DNA of 64,000 bases from Blastococcus sp. MG754426 (GTDB lineage: Bacteria; Actinomycetota; Actinomycetes; Mycobacteriales; Geodermatophilaceae): NCBI RefSeq assembly GCF_021699055.1, contig NZ_SSXC01000001.1, forward strand, positions 186,001-250,000. Direction: 5' to 3'. Position 1 is the stretch's first letter; the number at the start of each line of letters is the position of its first letter. Below are positions 22,043 to 30,039 of the stretch, piece by piece. The notes below the pieces were generated by a model that searched no databases, was not told where the DNA came from, and saw only the letters and a program-made list of their open reading frames with translations. Made by a program: the position numbers and the translations under genes.

Positions 22043-23225
22043 CGCCCTGCTCCCGGGCGCAGGCGGCCACGGCCTCGGCGACGGCGGTGGCGACCCGCCG
22101 GTCCAGCGGGCTGGGGACGATGTAGTCCGGCCGCAGGTCGTCACCGACGACGCCGGCGATCGCGGAGGCGGCCGCGAGCTTCATCTCCTCGGTGATGCGG
22201 GTGGCGGCGGCGTCGATGGCGCCGCGGAAGACGCCCGGGAAGGCCAGCACGTTGTTGATCTGGTTGGGCAGGTCGCTGCGGCCGGTGGCGACGACGGCGG
22301 CGTGCCTCGCGGCCATCTCCGGGTCGACCTCCGGCGTCGGGTTGGCCAGCGAGAACACGATGGCGTCCTCGGCCATCGAGGCGATCGCCGCCTCGGGCAC
22401 CGACCCGCCGGAGACGCCGAGGTAGACGTCGGCCCCCTCCAGCGCGGCCACCATCGTGCCCGCGAACCCCGACCGGTTGGTGTTCTCGACCAGCCACCGC
22501 TTGGTGCCGGTGACCTCGCGCCCGGCGTGCAGGACGCCCTGCGAGTCGGCGACGGCGATCTCCCCCACCCCCGCCTCGAGCAGGATCTTGGTGCAGGCGA
22601 CGCCGGCCGCCCCGGCGCCGGAGACCACCACCCGCAGGTCGCCCAGTTCGCGGCCGACCACCGCGGCGGCGTTGCGGAGCGCGGCGAGGACCACGATCGC
22701 CGTCCCGTGCTGGTCGTCGTGCATCACCGGGATGTCCAGGCGGTCGCGCAGCCGGGCCTCGATCTCGAAGCAGCGGGGAGCGCTGATGTCCTCGAGGTTG
22801 ATGCCGCCGAAGGACGGCGCGATCGCCGCGACCGTCTCGACGATCTCGTCCACGTCGGTGGTGGAGAGCACGATCGGCACCGCCGAGAGCCCGGCGAACT
22901 CGCTGAACAGGCAGGCCTTGCCCTCCATGACCGGCAGCGAGGCGACCGGTCCGATGTCCCCGAGGCCGAGCACCGCGGTGCCGTCGGAGACGACGGCGAC
23001 GACGCGGGGCGCCCAGGTGAACCGGCGGGCCAGGCCGGGCTCGGCGGCGATCGCGCTCGAGACGCGGGCGACGCCCGGGGTGTAGGTGAGGGCGAGGTCG
23101 GCGATCGAGCCGATCGAGCGGGTCGAGGACACGGAGAGCTTGCCGCCCTCGTGCACCGCGAACGCCGGGTCGGAGGCGAAACGGTCGGTGCCGACGAGGT
23201 CCCCGGAGGCCGCATTTCCGCTCAT
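22032..23225 (-). CDS. NAD(P)-dependent malic enzyme, short form
   Basis: A 397-residue malic enzyme that oxidatively decarboxylates malate to pyruvate. Visible are TYTPGVARV, the catalytic Lys region [21 protein letters not shown] with metal ligands, [12 protein letters not shown] and the Rossmann motif GAGAAGVA. It is the short type (about 400 residues), without the phosphotransacetylase domain of MaeB. ATG 23225 is chosen because TACGCT (23235-23240) lies 9 nt upstream with no ribosome site (leaderless). It overlaps the 3' end of the convergent lyase gene by 11 bp and is divergent from an rmlC-like gene. Confidence 0.9.
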   Translation of the reverse strand: MSGNAASGDLVGTDRFASDPAFAVHEGGKLSVSSTRSIGSIADLALTYTPGVARVSSAIAAEPGLARRFTWAPRVVAVVSDGTAVLGLGDIGPVASLPVMEGKACLFSEFAGLSAVPIVLSTTDVDEIVETVAAIAPSFGGINLEDISAPRCFEIEARLRDRLDIPVMHDDQHGTAIVVLAALRNAAAVVGRELGDLRVVVSGAGAAGVACTKILLEAGVGEIAVADSQGVLHAGREVTGTKRWLVENTNRSGFAGTMVAALEGADVYLGVSGGSVPEAAIASMAEDAIVFSLANPTPEVDPEMAARHAAVVATGRSDLPNQINNVLAFPGVFRGAIDAAATRITEEMKLAAASAIAGVVGDDLRPDYIVPSPLDRRVATAVAEAVAACAREQGVTR

Positions 23226-23278
23226 GGGCACAGCAGCGTAAACCCGGCCGGCGGCCGGTCTGTCGCTACGGTGCGGTG

Positions 23279-23881
23279 GTGGAGATCCGCGAGCTCGCCG
23301 TGCCCGACAGTTTCGTGATCGACCTGACGCCGCACGGCGACACGCGTGGACGTTTCACCGAGTGGTACCGCGCCGACCAGTTGTCTCAGGCAGTGGGACA
23401 CCCGCTGCCCCTCGCCCAGGCCAACCACAGCGTCTCGACGGCGGGTGTGCTGCGCGGGGTGCACTTCGCGCTCGTGCCGCCCGGTCAGGCCAAGTACGTC
23501 TACTGCCCGGCCGGGCGGGTGCTCGACGTCGTCGTCGACGTCCGGGTCGGCTCGCCCACCTTCGGGTCGTACGACACCGTGCTCCTCGACAGCGAGCAGC
23601 CGCGGGCGGTCTACCTCGCCGAGGGGCTCGGGCACGCCTTCCTCGCCCTGGCCGACGGCAGCTCGGTGACCTACCTGGTCTCCTCCCCCTACGACCCCGC
23701 GCGCGAGTTCGGCGTCTCCCCGCTGGACCCCGACCTGGCCCTGCCGTGGCCGGCGGACGTCGCGCTGGAGCTGTCGGCCAAGGACCGTGCGGCGCCCACC
23801 CTCGCCGAGGCCCGGGAGCAGGGCCTGCTGCCCACCATGGCGGAGTGCGCGCAGCGGTACGCGCAGCTACGCGGCGCCTGA
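23279..23881 (+). CDS. dTDP-4-dehydrorhamnose 3,5-epimerase family (RmlC-like)
   Basis: A 200-residue cupin of the RmlC family. Characteristic features are DTRGRFTEWY (21-30), NHSVSTAGVLRGVHF with catalytic His62, VVVDVRVGSPTFG with Asp, and GLGHAFLAL, SVTYLVSSPYDP around the Tyr. These make a nucleotide-sugar epimerase for rhamnose-type deoxysugars. No rmlA, B or D lies alongside, so it may serve another sugar or act with genes elsewhere. Of two consecutive GTGs, 23279 is preferred because TACGGT (23267-23272) ends 6 nt upstream. Its 3' end overlaps sodX by 15 bp. Confidence 0.83.
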   Translation: MEIRELAVPDSFVIDLTPHGDTRGRFTEWYRADQLSQAVGHPLPLAQANHSVSTAGVLRGVHFALVPPGQAKYVYCPAGRVLDVVVDVRVGSPTFGSYDTVLLDSEQPRAVYLAEGLGHAFLALADGSSVTYLVSSPYDPAREFGVSPLDPDLALPWPADVALELSAKDRAAPTLAEAREQGLLPTMAECAQRYAQLRGA

Positions 23882-24262
23882 CCCGGACGCCGGGGGCCCC
23901 GGGGCCAGCCGGCCCGGGCGCGGCCACAGCCGCCCCACCACCCGGCCGACGACGGCGGCGGCCCCGAAGGCGCGGCTGTCGTCGGCCACGAACGGGTTGT
24001 CGCCCTCGACCCAGTGACCGCCCTCGACGGCGCAGCGGACCCGCTTGACCACCAGGAGCTCCGGCCGGGCCGGGAAGCGGGCCAGCACGACGTCGCCCTC
24101 CCGCACGGCCGCACCCGCCCCCAGCCGGCGGACGAGCAGGCGGTCCCCGTGGCGGACCGTCGGCGACATCGACGGGCCGCTCACCCGGGCCAGCACCCAG
24201 CGCGTCGCCAGCCGGGGAACCTCCTCCGGACCGCGACCGGCCGACGTGTTCCCGCTGATCAC
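23867..24262 (-). CDS. sodX: Ni-SOD maturation peptidase SodX (S26 family)
   Basis: A 131-residue soluble S26 (LexA/signal-peptidase-like) serine protease. The catalytic dyad is Ser31 in SGPSMSPTVRHGD and Lys73 in LLVVKRV, followed by VEGDNPF. There is no membrane anchor, unlike the usual LepB. It is divergent from sodN with 51 bp between, which identifies it as SodX, the protease that removes the SodN leader to expose the nickel-binding His. The start is taken at GTG 24262. A later GTG inside the first 25 codons is possible. Confidence 0.85.
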   Translation of the reverse strand: MISGNTSAGRGPEEVPRLATRWVLARVSGPSMSPTVRHGDRLLVRRLGAGAAVREGDVVLARFPARPELLVVKRVRCAVEGGHWVEGDNPFVADDSRAFGAAAVVGRVVGRLWPRPGRLAPGPPASGSGAA

Positions 24263-24268
24263 CGCGGG

Positions 24269-24274
24269 TAGGGT
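24269..24274 (+). promoter_or_regulatory. -10 hexamer TAGGGT of sodN
   Basis: TAGGGT lies 39 nt before the sodN ATG, predicting a start near 24281 and a leader of about 33 nt that contains the GGAGG at 24301-24305. The region is shared with the divergent sodX start. No convincing Nur box was seen by eye. Confidence 0.45.
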
Positions 24275-24313
24275 CGCAGAAGACCCATCCCCACGAACCC
24301 GGAGGCACCACCC

Positions 24314-24718
24314 ATGCGTCTGTTCCGCATGTTCTCCGCCGTGGAGGCCACCGCGCACTGCGACCTCCCCTGCGGCGTGTACGACCCGGCCCAGGCCCGC
24401 ATCGAGGCGGAGTCGGTCAAGGCCATCCAGGAGAAGTACCAGAGCAACGAGGACCCGGTCTACCGGACCCGGGCGATCATGATCAAGGAGCAGCGGGCGG
24501 ACCTGGTCAAGCACCACCTGTGGGTGCTGTGGACCGACTACTTCAAGCCCCCGCACTTCGAGAAGTACCCGCAGCTGCACGAGCTGTTCAACAAGGCCAC
24601 CAAGCAGGCCGGCGCGGCCGGCGGCAAGGGCAGCATGGACCCGGCCGAGGGCCAGAAGCTCCTCGACTACATCGCCGAGATCGACAAGATCTTCTGGGAG
24701 ACCAAGGCCGCGGCCTGA
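24314..24718 (+). CDS. sodN: nickel superoxide dismutase SodN
   Basis: A 134-residue precursor. The first 14 residues (MRLFRMFSAVEATA) are the cleaved leader. Mature SodN begins at His15 with the Ni-hook HCDLPCGVYDP, where His, two Cys and backbone nitrogens bind Ni. The remaining four-helix bundle, including HHLWVLWTDYFKPPHFEKYP, is closely similar to Streptomyces SodN. It dismutates superoxide. GGAGG lies 9 nt upstream of the ATG. A stop-proximal repeat and a 17-bp hairpin follow. Confidence 0.96.
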   Translation: MRLFRMFSAVEATAHCDLPCGVYDPAQARIEAESVKAIQEKYQSNEDPVYRTRAIMIKEQRADLVKHHLWVLWTDYFKPPHFEKYPQLHELFNKATKQAGAAGGKGSMDPAEGQKLLDYIAEIDKIFWETKAAA

Positions 24719-24723
24719 AAGGA

Positions 24724-24750
24724 GGACCCCGTCCTCCTCGCGACGGGGCC
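24724..24750 (+). repeat. stop-proximal dispersed repeat, copy A (short)
   Basis: GG(A)CCCCGTC pairs with GACGGGGCC at 24742-24750, leaving one bulged A. The copy begins 5 nt after the sodN stop. It is the shortest of six related copies in the window (see 32470, 34112, 39828, 42220 and 55820) and lacks the CTCGCAGGCTC centre. Confidence 0.65.
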
Positions 24751-24762
24751 GTTCCAGCACCT

Positions 24763-24800
24763 CACCGGCCGGTGACCCCCTCCGGGGTCACCGGCCGGTG
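24763..24800 (+). terminator. hairpin terminator after sodN
   Basis: A perfect 17-bp stem: arms 24763-24779 and 24784-24800, loop CTCC. Each arm contains the self-complementary 12-mer CACCGGCCGGTG, so each arm could also fold on itself. It would stop sodN transcripts before the VOC gene. Confidence 0.8.
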
Positions 24801-24875
24801 GCGTCCCCGGGCACCGATGAGTTCCCGGCGCGGGCCCCGTCTCCCCTCGGACCGTCCCCGACCCGAGGAGCGACC

Positions 24876-25289
24876 ATGACCATCCGGCTCAACCCCTACC
24901 TGCACTTCGCCGGCGATGCCCGAGCCGCGATGGAGTTCTACCGCTCGGTGATGGGCGGTGAGCTGGAGGTGATGACCTTCGGCGACGCCGGCGGCGGGGG
25001 CGGCGAGTACCCGGACGACGGCGTGATGCACGCCTTCCTCCGCACCGACGCCGGCCTGGAGCTCATGGCCTCCGACGGGCACGACCCGGCGGCGGGCGGG
25101 CCGGACAAGGTCTCCTGCTCCCTGTCGGGGGACGACGCCGAGACCCTCACCCGGTACTTCGAGGAGCTCGCGGCGGGCGGCACCGTCGACGTGCCGTTCG
25201 AGAAGCAGGTGTGGGGTGACACGTTCGGGCAGGTCACCGACCGGTTCGGCATCCGCTGGCTGGTGAACGCCGCCACACCCGCCTCCTGA
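24876..25289 (+). CDS. VOC-family protein (PhnB-like glyoxalase fold)
   Basis: A 137-residue protein of the vicinal oxygen chelate superfamily, nearest in pattern to PhnB/YjdN-like proteins. It starts IRLNPYLHFAGDARAAMEFY and ends WGDTFGQVTDRFGIRWLVN. A Gly-rich insert (DAGGGGGEY) sits near residue 35. Such proteins are often annotated as glyoxalase or 3-demethylubiquinone methyltransferase-like, but their reaction is usually unknown. GAGGAG precedes the ATG. Hairpins on both sides make it monocistronic. Confidence 0.8.
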   Translation: MTIRLNPYLHFAGDARAAMEFYRSVMGGELEVMTFGDAGGGGGEYPDDGVMHAFLRTDAGLELMASDGHDPAAGGPDKVSCSLSGDDAETLTRYFEELAAGGTVDVPFEKQVWGDTFGQVTDRFGIRWLVNAATPAS

Positions 25290-25297
25290 GCCCCTGA

Positions 25298-25331
25298 CGT
25301 CGTCACCGGACCCGGCGGTCCGGTGACGACG
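25298..25331 (+). terminator. hairpin terminator after VOC gene
   Basis: A perfect 15-bp stem: arms 25298-25312 and 25317-25331 around CGGC. It begins 8 bp after the stop codon. Confidence 0.8.
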
Positions 25332-25369
25332 CGGCCCGGTGCGACCGCCCCCGGTAGCGTGGGGCCACC

Positions 25370-26047
25370 ATGCGCATCGACCCCGCCGGCTGGCCCTTCA
25401 TCGCCGGCCCGCTGACCCCGGCCGCCCTGCTCGCCACCGGCGCCCGGCTCACGGGTCGCCGCTGGCCCCGCCTCGCCGCCTGGCCCCTGCTCGGTCTCGC
25501 CGCCTACATGGCGGTCTTCTTCCGCGACCCGGACCGCCGGTGCGACACCACGCCCCCCGGCCCGGACGACGTCCTCTCGCCCGCCGACGGGGTGGTCATC
25601 GTCGCCGGGGAGCCGCAGGAGGGGGTGGCGCCCGGCGACGCGCCCGAGGGCGGCTGGCAGCAGGTGAGCGTCTTCCTCTCCGTCGTCGACGTGCACGTGA
25701 ACCGCTCCCCCTACCGCGGGGAGGTCGTCGAGAGCTCCTACCGCAAGGGCAGCTTCCTGGCGGCCTACCGCAAGGAGTCGGCGCACCGCAACGAGCGCAG
25801 CGAGATCCGGCTCCGTGACGGCGACCGCACGGTGGTCTTCCGGCAGATCGTCGGGGTCCTGGCGCGCCGGATCGTGACCCGCACCGGGGTCGGCCGCACG
25901 CTGGCGACGGGGGAACGGATGGGGCTGATGAAGTTCGGCTCGCGCATGGACGTGTTCGTGCCGCGCGAGTGCGCCATCGCCGTGACGGAGGGACAGCGCG
26001 TGCGGGGCGGCGAGACCGTCATCGCCCGCTGGCCCGCCACCCGCTGA
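25370..26047 (+). CDS. psd: phosphatidylserine decarboxylase proenzyme (archaeal/PSD-B type)
   Basis: A 225-residue short PSD. Features are SPADGVV (70-76), VFLSVVDVHVNRSPY (101-115), HRNERSEI (139-146) and the self-cleavage site KFGSRMDVF with Gly190-Ser191, where Ser becomes the pyruvoyl group. A hydrophobic N-terminal segment anchors it. It converts phosphatidylserine to phosphatidylethanolamine. pssA follows after 8 bp, as in many actinobacteria. TAGCGT (25355-25360) lies 9 nt before the ATG without a ribosome site, so this operon is probably read from a leaderless mRNA. Confidence 0.93.
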   Translation: MRIDPAGWPFIAGPLTPAALLATGARLTGRRWPRLAAWPLLGLAAYMAVFFRDPDRRCDTTPPGPDDVLSPADGVVIVAGEPQEGVAPGDAPEGGWQQVSVFLSVVDVHVNRSPYRGEVVESSYRKGSFLAAYRKESAHRNERSEIRLRDGDRTVVFRQIVGVLARRIVTRTGVGRTLATGERMGLMKFGSRMDVFVPRECAIAVTEGQRVRGGETVIARWPATR

Positions 26048-26055
26048 GGCGCGCG

Positions 26056-26853
26056 GTGCCGACACGGCGCACGGCCACCGTGGAGTTCGTGCGGGGCTCG
26101 GTGCGAGGTACCCGCCGGCGGGCGCTGGCCACCCTGCCCAGCCTGTTCACGCTCGGCAACATGCTGTGCGGCTTCGCCGCGATCCTGGTCTCCATCCGCG
26201 GCGACCACGGCCTGGCCGCCGTCCTCATCGGGCTCTCGGTGCTGTTCGACATCACCGACGGCGCCGTCGCCCGGCTGGTGGGCGCGGTGACCCCCTTCGG
26301 CCTCCAGTTCGACTCGCTGGCCGACCTGGTGTCCTTCGGCCTGGCGCCGGCGCTGCTGGCCTTCACGCTGTTCTCCGAGGGCCGCGACGAGTGGGACCCG
26401 CTGGGCTGGGTCGTGTGCTTCCTGTGGGTGGCGTGCGCGGCGATCCGGCTCGCCCGCTTCAACACGACGATCGACCCGACCGCCGACAAGCGGTACTTCA
26501 CCGGCATGCCCAGCCCCGGCGCGGCCGGCGTCGTCCTGGCATCGGTGTTCGCCTTCGGTGACGACATGCAGGGCCGCGACCGGCTCTGGGTGCTGCTGGT
26601 GGTCGCCGTCCCGGCGGTGCTGATGGTCACCAACATCCGGTTCCGGTCCTTCCGGTCGCTGGTCAGCCCGAAGAGCGGCCGCCCGTACGGGCTGGTCGCC
26701 ACCGCGGTGCTGCTGGTGGTCGGCTTCGCCCTGTTCCCCGTCGTGACCGGCTGCGTGCTGGCCTACGGCTACCTGCTGGCCCCGGTGCTGGTGCCGGTGC
26801 TCTCACCGCTGGGCCGGCTGGTGCCCGCCCGGCTGAAGGAGTCGCTCTCGTGA
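26056..26853 (+). CDS. pssA: CDP-diacylglycerol-serine O-phosphatidyltransferase
   Basis: A 265-residue membrane enzyme with about eight helices. The CDP-alcohol phosphotransferase motif D-x2-DG-x2-AR-x8-G-x3-D-x3-D is complete, from DITDGAVARLVG to FDSLAD (about residues 65-91). It makes phosphatidylserine from CDP-diacylglycerol and serine, the substrate of the adjacent Psd. GTG 26056 has GAGG 7 nt upstream (GTG 26080 is an alternative). The stop overlaps the next GTG. Confidence 0.92.
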   Translation: MPTRRTATVEFVRGSVRGTRRRALATLPSLFTLGNMLCGFAAILVSIRGDHGLAAVLIGLSVLFDITDGAVARLVGAVTPFGLQFDSLADLVSFGLAPALLAFTLFSEGRDEWDPLGWVVCFLWVACAAIRLARFNTTIDPTADKRYFTGMPSPGAAGVVLASVFAFGDDMQGRDRLWVLLVVAVPAVLMVTNIRFRSFRSLVSPKSGRPYGLVATAVLLVVGFALFPVVTGCVLAYGYLLAPVLVPVLSPLGRLVPARLKESLS

Positions 26854-27332
26854 CCGTGCGGCCGATCCGCCCCGACGACGTCCCGGCGGTCGTGGGGCTG
26901 GTGCGGGAGCTCGCCGACTACGAGCGCGCGCTGCACGAGGTGCGGCTCACCGAGGAGCAGCTCACCGCCTGCCTGTTCGGCGACGCCCCCGCCCTCTTCG
27001 GCCACGTCGCGGAGGCCGGGGGCGAGGTCGTCGGCACGGCGCTGTGGTTCCTCAACTTCTCCACCTGGCGGGGCACGCACGGGGTCTACCTCGAGGACCT
27101 CTACGTCCAGCCGCAGCACCGGGGCGCGGGGCTGGGCAAGGAGCTGCTGCGCACCCTCGCGGAGGTGTGCGTCGAGCGCGGTTACAGCCGGCTGGAGTGG
27201 TCGGTGCTGGACTGGAACACGCCGTCGATCGAGTTCTACCGGGCTGCCGGCGCCGTCCCGATGGACGAGTGGACGGTGTTCCGCCTGACCGACGACGCGC
27301 TGGTGTCCTTCGCCGCTGCCGGACGGGGCTGA
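26850..27332 (+). CDS. GNAT acetyltransferase, diamine acetyltransferase-like
   Basis: A 160-residue GNAT, similar in pattern to the spermidine/spermine N1-acetyltransferase group. It has DLYVQPQHRGAGLGKELL (motif A, about 88-105) and WSVLDWNTPSIEFYRAAGA followed by DEWTVFRL. The GTG overlaps the pssA stop (GTGA), so it is the third gene of the psd operon. The substrate may be a polyamine or an amino group linked to the lipid pathway. Only the fold is certain. Confidence 0.83.
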   Translation: MTVRPIRPDDVPAVVGLVRELADYERALHEVRLTEEQLTACLFGDAPALFGHVAEAGGEVVGTALWFLNFSTWRGTHGVYLEDLYVQPQHRGAGLGKELLRTLAEVCVERGYSRLEWSVLDWNTPSIEFYRAAGAVPMDEWTVFRLTDDALVSFAAAGRG

Positions 27333-27356
27333 CCGCACGGCGCTAGCGTGCATGCC

Positions 27357-28139
27357 GTGACCACCGAGCGCGGACCGATCGAGTGCTGGCTGACCGACAT
27401 GGACGGCGTCCTCGTCCACGAGGGGAACGCGCTGCCCGGCGCCAAGGAGTTCCTCGACCGGCTGGTCGAACGGCGACGGCGGTTCCTCGTGCTCACCAAC
27501 AACTCCATCTTCACGCCGCGCGACCTGGCGGCCCGGCTGAGCCGTACCGGCCTGCTCGTGCCCGAGGAGGCGATCTGGACCTCGGCGCTGGCGACCGCCG
27601 ACTTCCTCGCCACGCAGCTCCCCGGCGGCTCGGCGTACGTCATCGGCGAGGCGGGGCTGACCACCGCGTTGCACGAGGTCGGGTACGTCATGAGCGACAC
27701 CGACCCGGACTACGTCGTCCTCGGCGAGACGCGGACGTACTCGTTCGAGGCGATCACCCGGGCGATCCGGCTCGTGGAGGGCGGCGCGCGGTTCATCGCC
27801 ACCAACCCCGACGTCACCGGCCCCTCCCCCGAGGGCCCGCTGCCGGCGACCGGGTCGGTGGCAGCGATGATCACGGCCGCGACGGGCGCGAAGCCCTACT
27901 TCGTCGGCAAGCCGAACCCGATGATGTTCCGCAGCGCGATGAACCGGATCGAGGCGCACTCGGAGTCCACCATCATGGTCGGGGACCGGATGGACACCGA
28001 CGTCGTCGCCGGGATCGAGGCCGGGCTGGAGACGGTGCTGGTGCTCTCCGGTTCCACCGCGGCCCACGAGGTCAGCCGCTTCCCGTTCCGCCCGAGCCGC
28101 GTCTGCGACTCCATCGCGGACGTCATCGACCTCGTGTGA
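27357..28139 (+). CDS. HAD-IIA family phosphatase (NagD-like)
   Basis: A 260-residue HAD hydrolase. Motif I DMDGVLVHEG supplies nucleophile Asp14 and Asp16, motif II is VLTNNS (about 45), motif III the Lys in VGKPNPMMF, and motif IV GDRMDTDVVAGIEAG. The C2b cap and motif set fit the NagD/4-nitrophenylphosphatase group. GTG 27357 is chosen over GTG 27348 because TAGCGT at 27344-27349 ends 7 nt before it (leaderless geometry). The physiological substrate is unknown. Confidence 0.87.
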   Translation: MTTERGPIECWLTDMDGVLVHEGNALPGAKEFLDRLVERRRRFLVLTNNSIFTPRDLAARLSRTGLLVPEEAIWTSALATADFLATQLPGGSAYVIGEAGLTTALHEVGYVMSDTDPDYVVLGETRTYSFEAITRAIRLVEGGARFIATNPDVTGPSPEGPLPATGSVAAMITAATGAKPYFVGKPNPMMFRSAMNRIEAHSESTIMVGDRMDTDVVAGIEAGLETVLVLSGSTAAHEVSRFPFRPSRVCDSIADVIDLV

Positions 28140-28155
28140 GGGGTCGCCCCTGCGC

Positions 28156-28647
28156 TCAGCTGTCCTCGTAGGCCAGCCGCGAGTCCGGGGCGGCCAGCAG
28201 GTACAGCACCGCGGCCACCAGCGCCAGGATCGGCAGCCCGATCAGCGGCTGCTGGGCCGAGAACGCGAAGGTGAAGCCGGTCAGCCCCAGGAACAGCTGC
28301 AGGGCCACCACCGGGGCGCGGGCCCAGGCGGCCACCCGCCAGAGCCCGCGCGCGGCGGCCAGCAGCACGCCGGCGGCCAGCGCTGCGAGCACCACCTCGG
28401 CGAGGGCGCGCGGGACGCTCTCCGCGTTCCCGGTCAGCGTGAGGTAGAGCAGCACCAGGGTCAGGACGCCGAAGGCGAGGCCCTCCACCGCCACCACGAG
28501 CGCCGCCCGGCGCAGCGACGGCGGGGCCTGCGGCGTCGGCTTCCCCGGCTCGGCGGGGCGTGCCACCGGCTGCGCCACCGAGGCCCCGAACAGCCGGTCG
28601 GCGAGGCGACGGGGCGGCGGAGCGGGCGCGCCGCGGTCCTCGGTCAC
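28156..28647 (-). CDS. hypothetical four-helix membrane protein
   Basis: A 163-residue protein with a Pro-rich cytoplasmic N-terminus (about 45 residues) and four hydrophobic helices, ending in an acidic tail. I recall similar proteins as conserved actinobacterial membrane hypotheticals, with no known role. TAGTCT (28655-28660 on the minus strand) lies 7 nt before the GTG with no ribosome site. It is divergent from the lipid kinase gene, so two leaderless promoters lie back to back. Confidence 0.7.
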   Translation of the reverse strand: MTEDRGAPAPPPRRLADRLFGASVAQPVARPAEPGKPTPQAPPSLRRAALVVAVEGLAFGVLTLVLLYLTLTGNAESVPRALAEVVLAALAAGVLLAAARGLWRVAAWARAPVVALQLFLGLTGFTFAFSAQQPLIGLPILALVAAVLYLLAAPDSRLAYEDS

Positions 28648-28735
28648 ACCGCCGAGACTACGCGGCCGGCTGCTGCTCCCGGTCCCCGCCGGCGCCCTCC
28701 GGCGTGCACCGCGATCCCCTGGTTAGCCTGACGGC

Positions 28736-29761
28736 ATGCGTGCGCTCGTGGTCGTCAACCCCGCGGCCACGACCACCACCGCGAAGATGCGCGACGTGCT
28801 CGTCGGCGCCCTGGCCAGCGAGCTGAAGGTCGACGTCGCCGAGACCACGCACCGCGGGCACGGCCACGAGCTGGGCGCCACGGCCGCCGCCGACGGTTTC
28901 GACGTCGTCGTCGCGCTCGGGGGCGACGGCACCGTCAACGAGGTGGTCAACGGCCTGCTCGCGCGGGGACCGGGGCCGGGTGTGCCCGCGCTGGCGGTCG
29001 TGCCCGGCGGGTCGACCAACGTGTTCTCCCGCGCGCTCGGCCGGTCCCGGGACCCGGTGGAGGCGACCGCGGAGATCCTCGCCTCCCTGCGCACCGGCCG
29101 CACCCGCTCGGTCTCCCTCGGCACCGCGAGCGCGACCGGCACCAGCACCGCGGCGGTCACCGGGGTCGCGCCGGCGGTGGCCGAGGCCGTCGCCCGCGCC
29201 GAGGCCGCCGCCGACGGCCCGGGGTGGACCGACCCCCGCTGGTTCGTCTTCGCCGCGGGCTTCGGCTTCGACGCCGAGGTCATCGCCCGGGTCGAGGCCC
29301 GGCGCGCGCGGGGACGGCGGTCGACCGGTGCCCTCTACGTCCGGGAGGGCACCAGCGCCTTCCTCTTCGGCCGCGAGCGGCGGCGGCCCGCGATGACCCT
29401 CCAGGTACCGGGGGAACCGCCGGTGGAGCAGCTGTTCCTCTGCCTCGTCTCCAACGTCAGCCCCTGGACCTATCTGGGGGCCCGGCCGGTGAACCCGACC
29501 CCGCAGGCCTCGTTCGACACCGGGCTGGACGTCTTCGCCCTCGGGCGCACCGGCACCGCCCGGATGCTGCGCGCGCTGCGCCAGACCATGCGCCCCGAAC
29601 CCGACCTGCGCGGCCGCGGGCTGCACCGGTGGCACGACCTGCAGGAGCTGACCGTGACGGCGGTGCGGCCGCAGGGCTGGCAGGTCGACGGCGACCACCT
29701 CGGCACCGCCACGGGCGTGCGGATCACCAACGTCCCGCACGCGCTGCGGGTCATCGCCTGA
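28736..29761 (+). CDS. diacylglycerol kinase-family lipid kinase
   Basis: A 341-residue DAGK_cat protein. VVVNPAATTTTAK at the N-terminus (nucleotide site), VVALGGDGTVNEVVNG (about 58-73) and VPGGSTNVFSRALG (about 88-101) are the family motifs. A C-terminal YegS-like beta domain follows. It phosphorylates diacylglycerol or a related lipid with ATP. In mycobacteria such kinases feed phosphatidylinositol mannoside synthesis. TAGCCT (28724-28729) ends 6 nt before the ATG, so the mRNA is probably leaderless. Confidence 0.87.
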   Translation: MRALVVVNPAATTTTAKMRDVLVGALASELKVDVAETTHRGHGHELGATAAADGFDVVVALGGDGTVNEVVNGLLARGPGPGVPALAVVPGGSTNVFSRALGRSRDPVEATAEILASLRTGRTRSVSLGTASATGTSTAAVTGVAPAVAEAVARAEAAADGPGWTDPRWFVFAAGFGFDAEVIARVEARRARGRRSTGALYVREGTSAFLFGRERRRPAMTLQVPGEPPVEQLFLCLVSNVSPWTYLGARPVNPTPQASFDTGLDVFALGRTGTARMLRALRQTMRPEPDLRGRGLHRWHDLQELTVTAVRPQGWQVDGDHLGTATGVRITNVPHALRVIA

Positions 29762-29827
29762 GACCTGTTCCTCGCGCATCCGGCAAGGGTTTTCCTCCTG
29801 CCGGGTGGCGGGCCTAGCACGGCCGTG

Positions 29828-29841
29828 GTGAGGTTGCTCAC
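29828..29841 (+). promoter_or_regulatory. CRP/GlxR-type operator upstream of whiB1
   Basis: GTGA-GGTTGC-TCAC is a perfect GTGA-N6-TCAC dyad, the core of the cAMP-receptor-protein site. Its centre is 71-72 nt upstream of the start predicted from the TTGACA box at 29870, a usual class I activator position. CRP (Rv3676) is known to bind the whiB1 promoter in M. tuberculosis. Binding here is inferred. Confidence 0.6.
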
Positions 29842-29846
29842 GCGGG

Positions 29847-29860
29847 GGTCAGCGCTGACC
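29847..29860. promoter_or_regulatory. 14-bp palindrome in whiB1 promoter
   Basis: GGTCAGCGCTGACC is a perfect 14-bp palindrome 5 bp from the CRP-type dyad and 9 bp upstream of the -35 box. The binding protein is unknown. Confidence 0.5.
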
Positions 29861-29869
29861 GCGTTTCCC

Positions 29870-29875
29870 TTGACA
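29870..29875 (+). promoter_or_regulatory. -35 box TTGACA of whiB1
   Basis: A consensus TTGACA. Seventeen bases downstream lies the poor -10 candidate AACATC, as expected for an activator-dependent promoter. The resulting leader would be about 135 nt. A second -10-like TAACAA is at 29922-29927. Confidence 0.5.
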
Positions 29876-30039
29876 CGCGTCCGGCACGTGAAAACATCGC
29901 TGCCGGGACGCAACCTGCCGGTAACAAAGCAGGGAGTCGCTCACGACATGACGCCGGGTCACCGGCGTCGGCCGGCGATCGCAGACCGAGCACAGCGACT
30001 GACGTACCGACCGCAGACGACATCGAGGAGTACAACGCC

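Noticed and set aside
24263-24313. Nur-type nickel operator in the sodX-sodN gap
   Set aside because: No convincing dyad was seen by eye. A motif search with a trained model would be needed.
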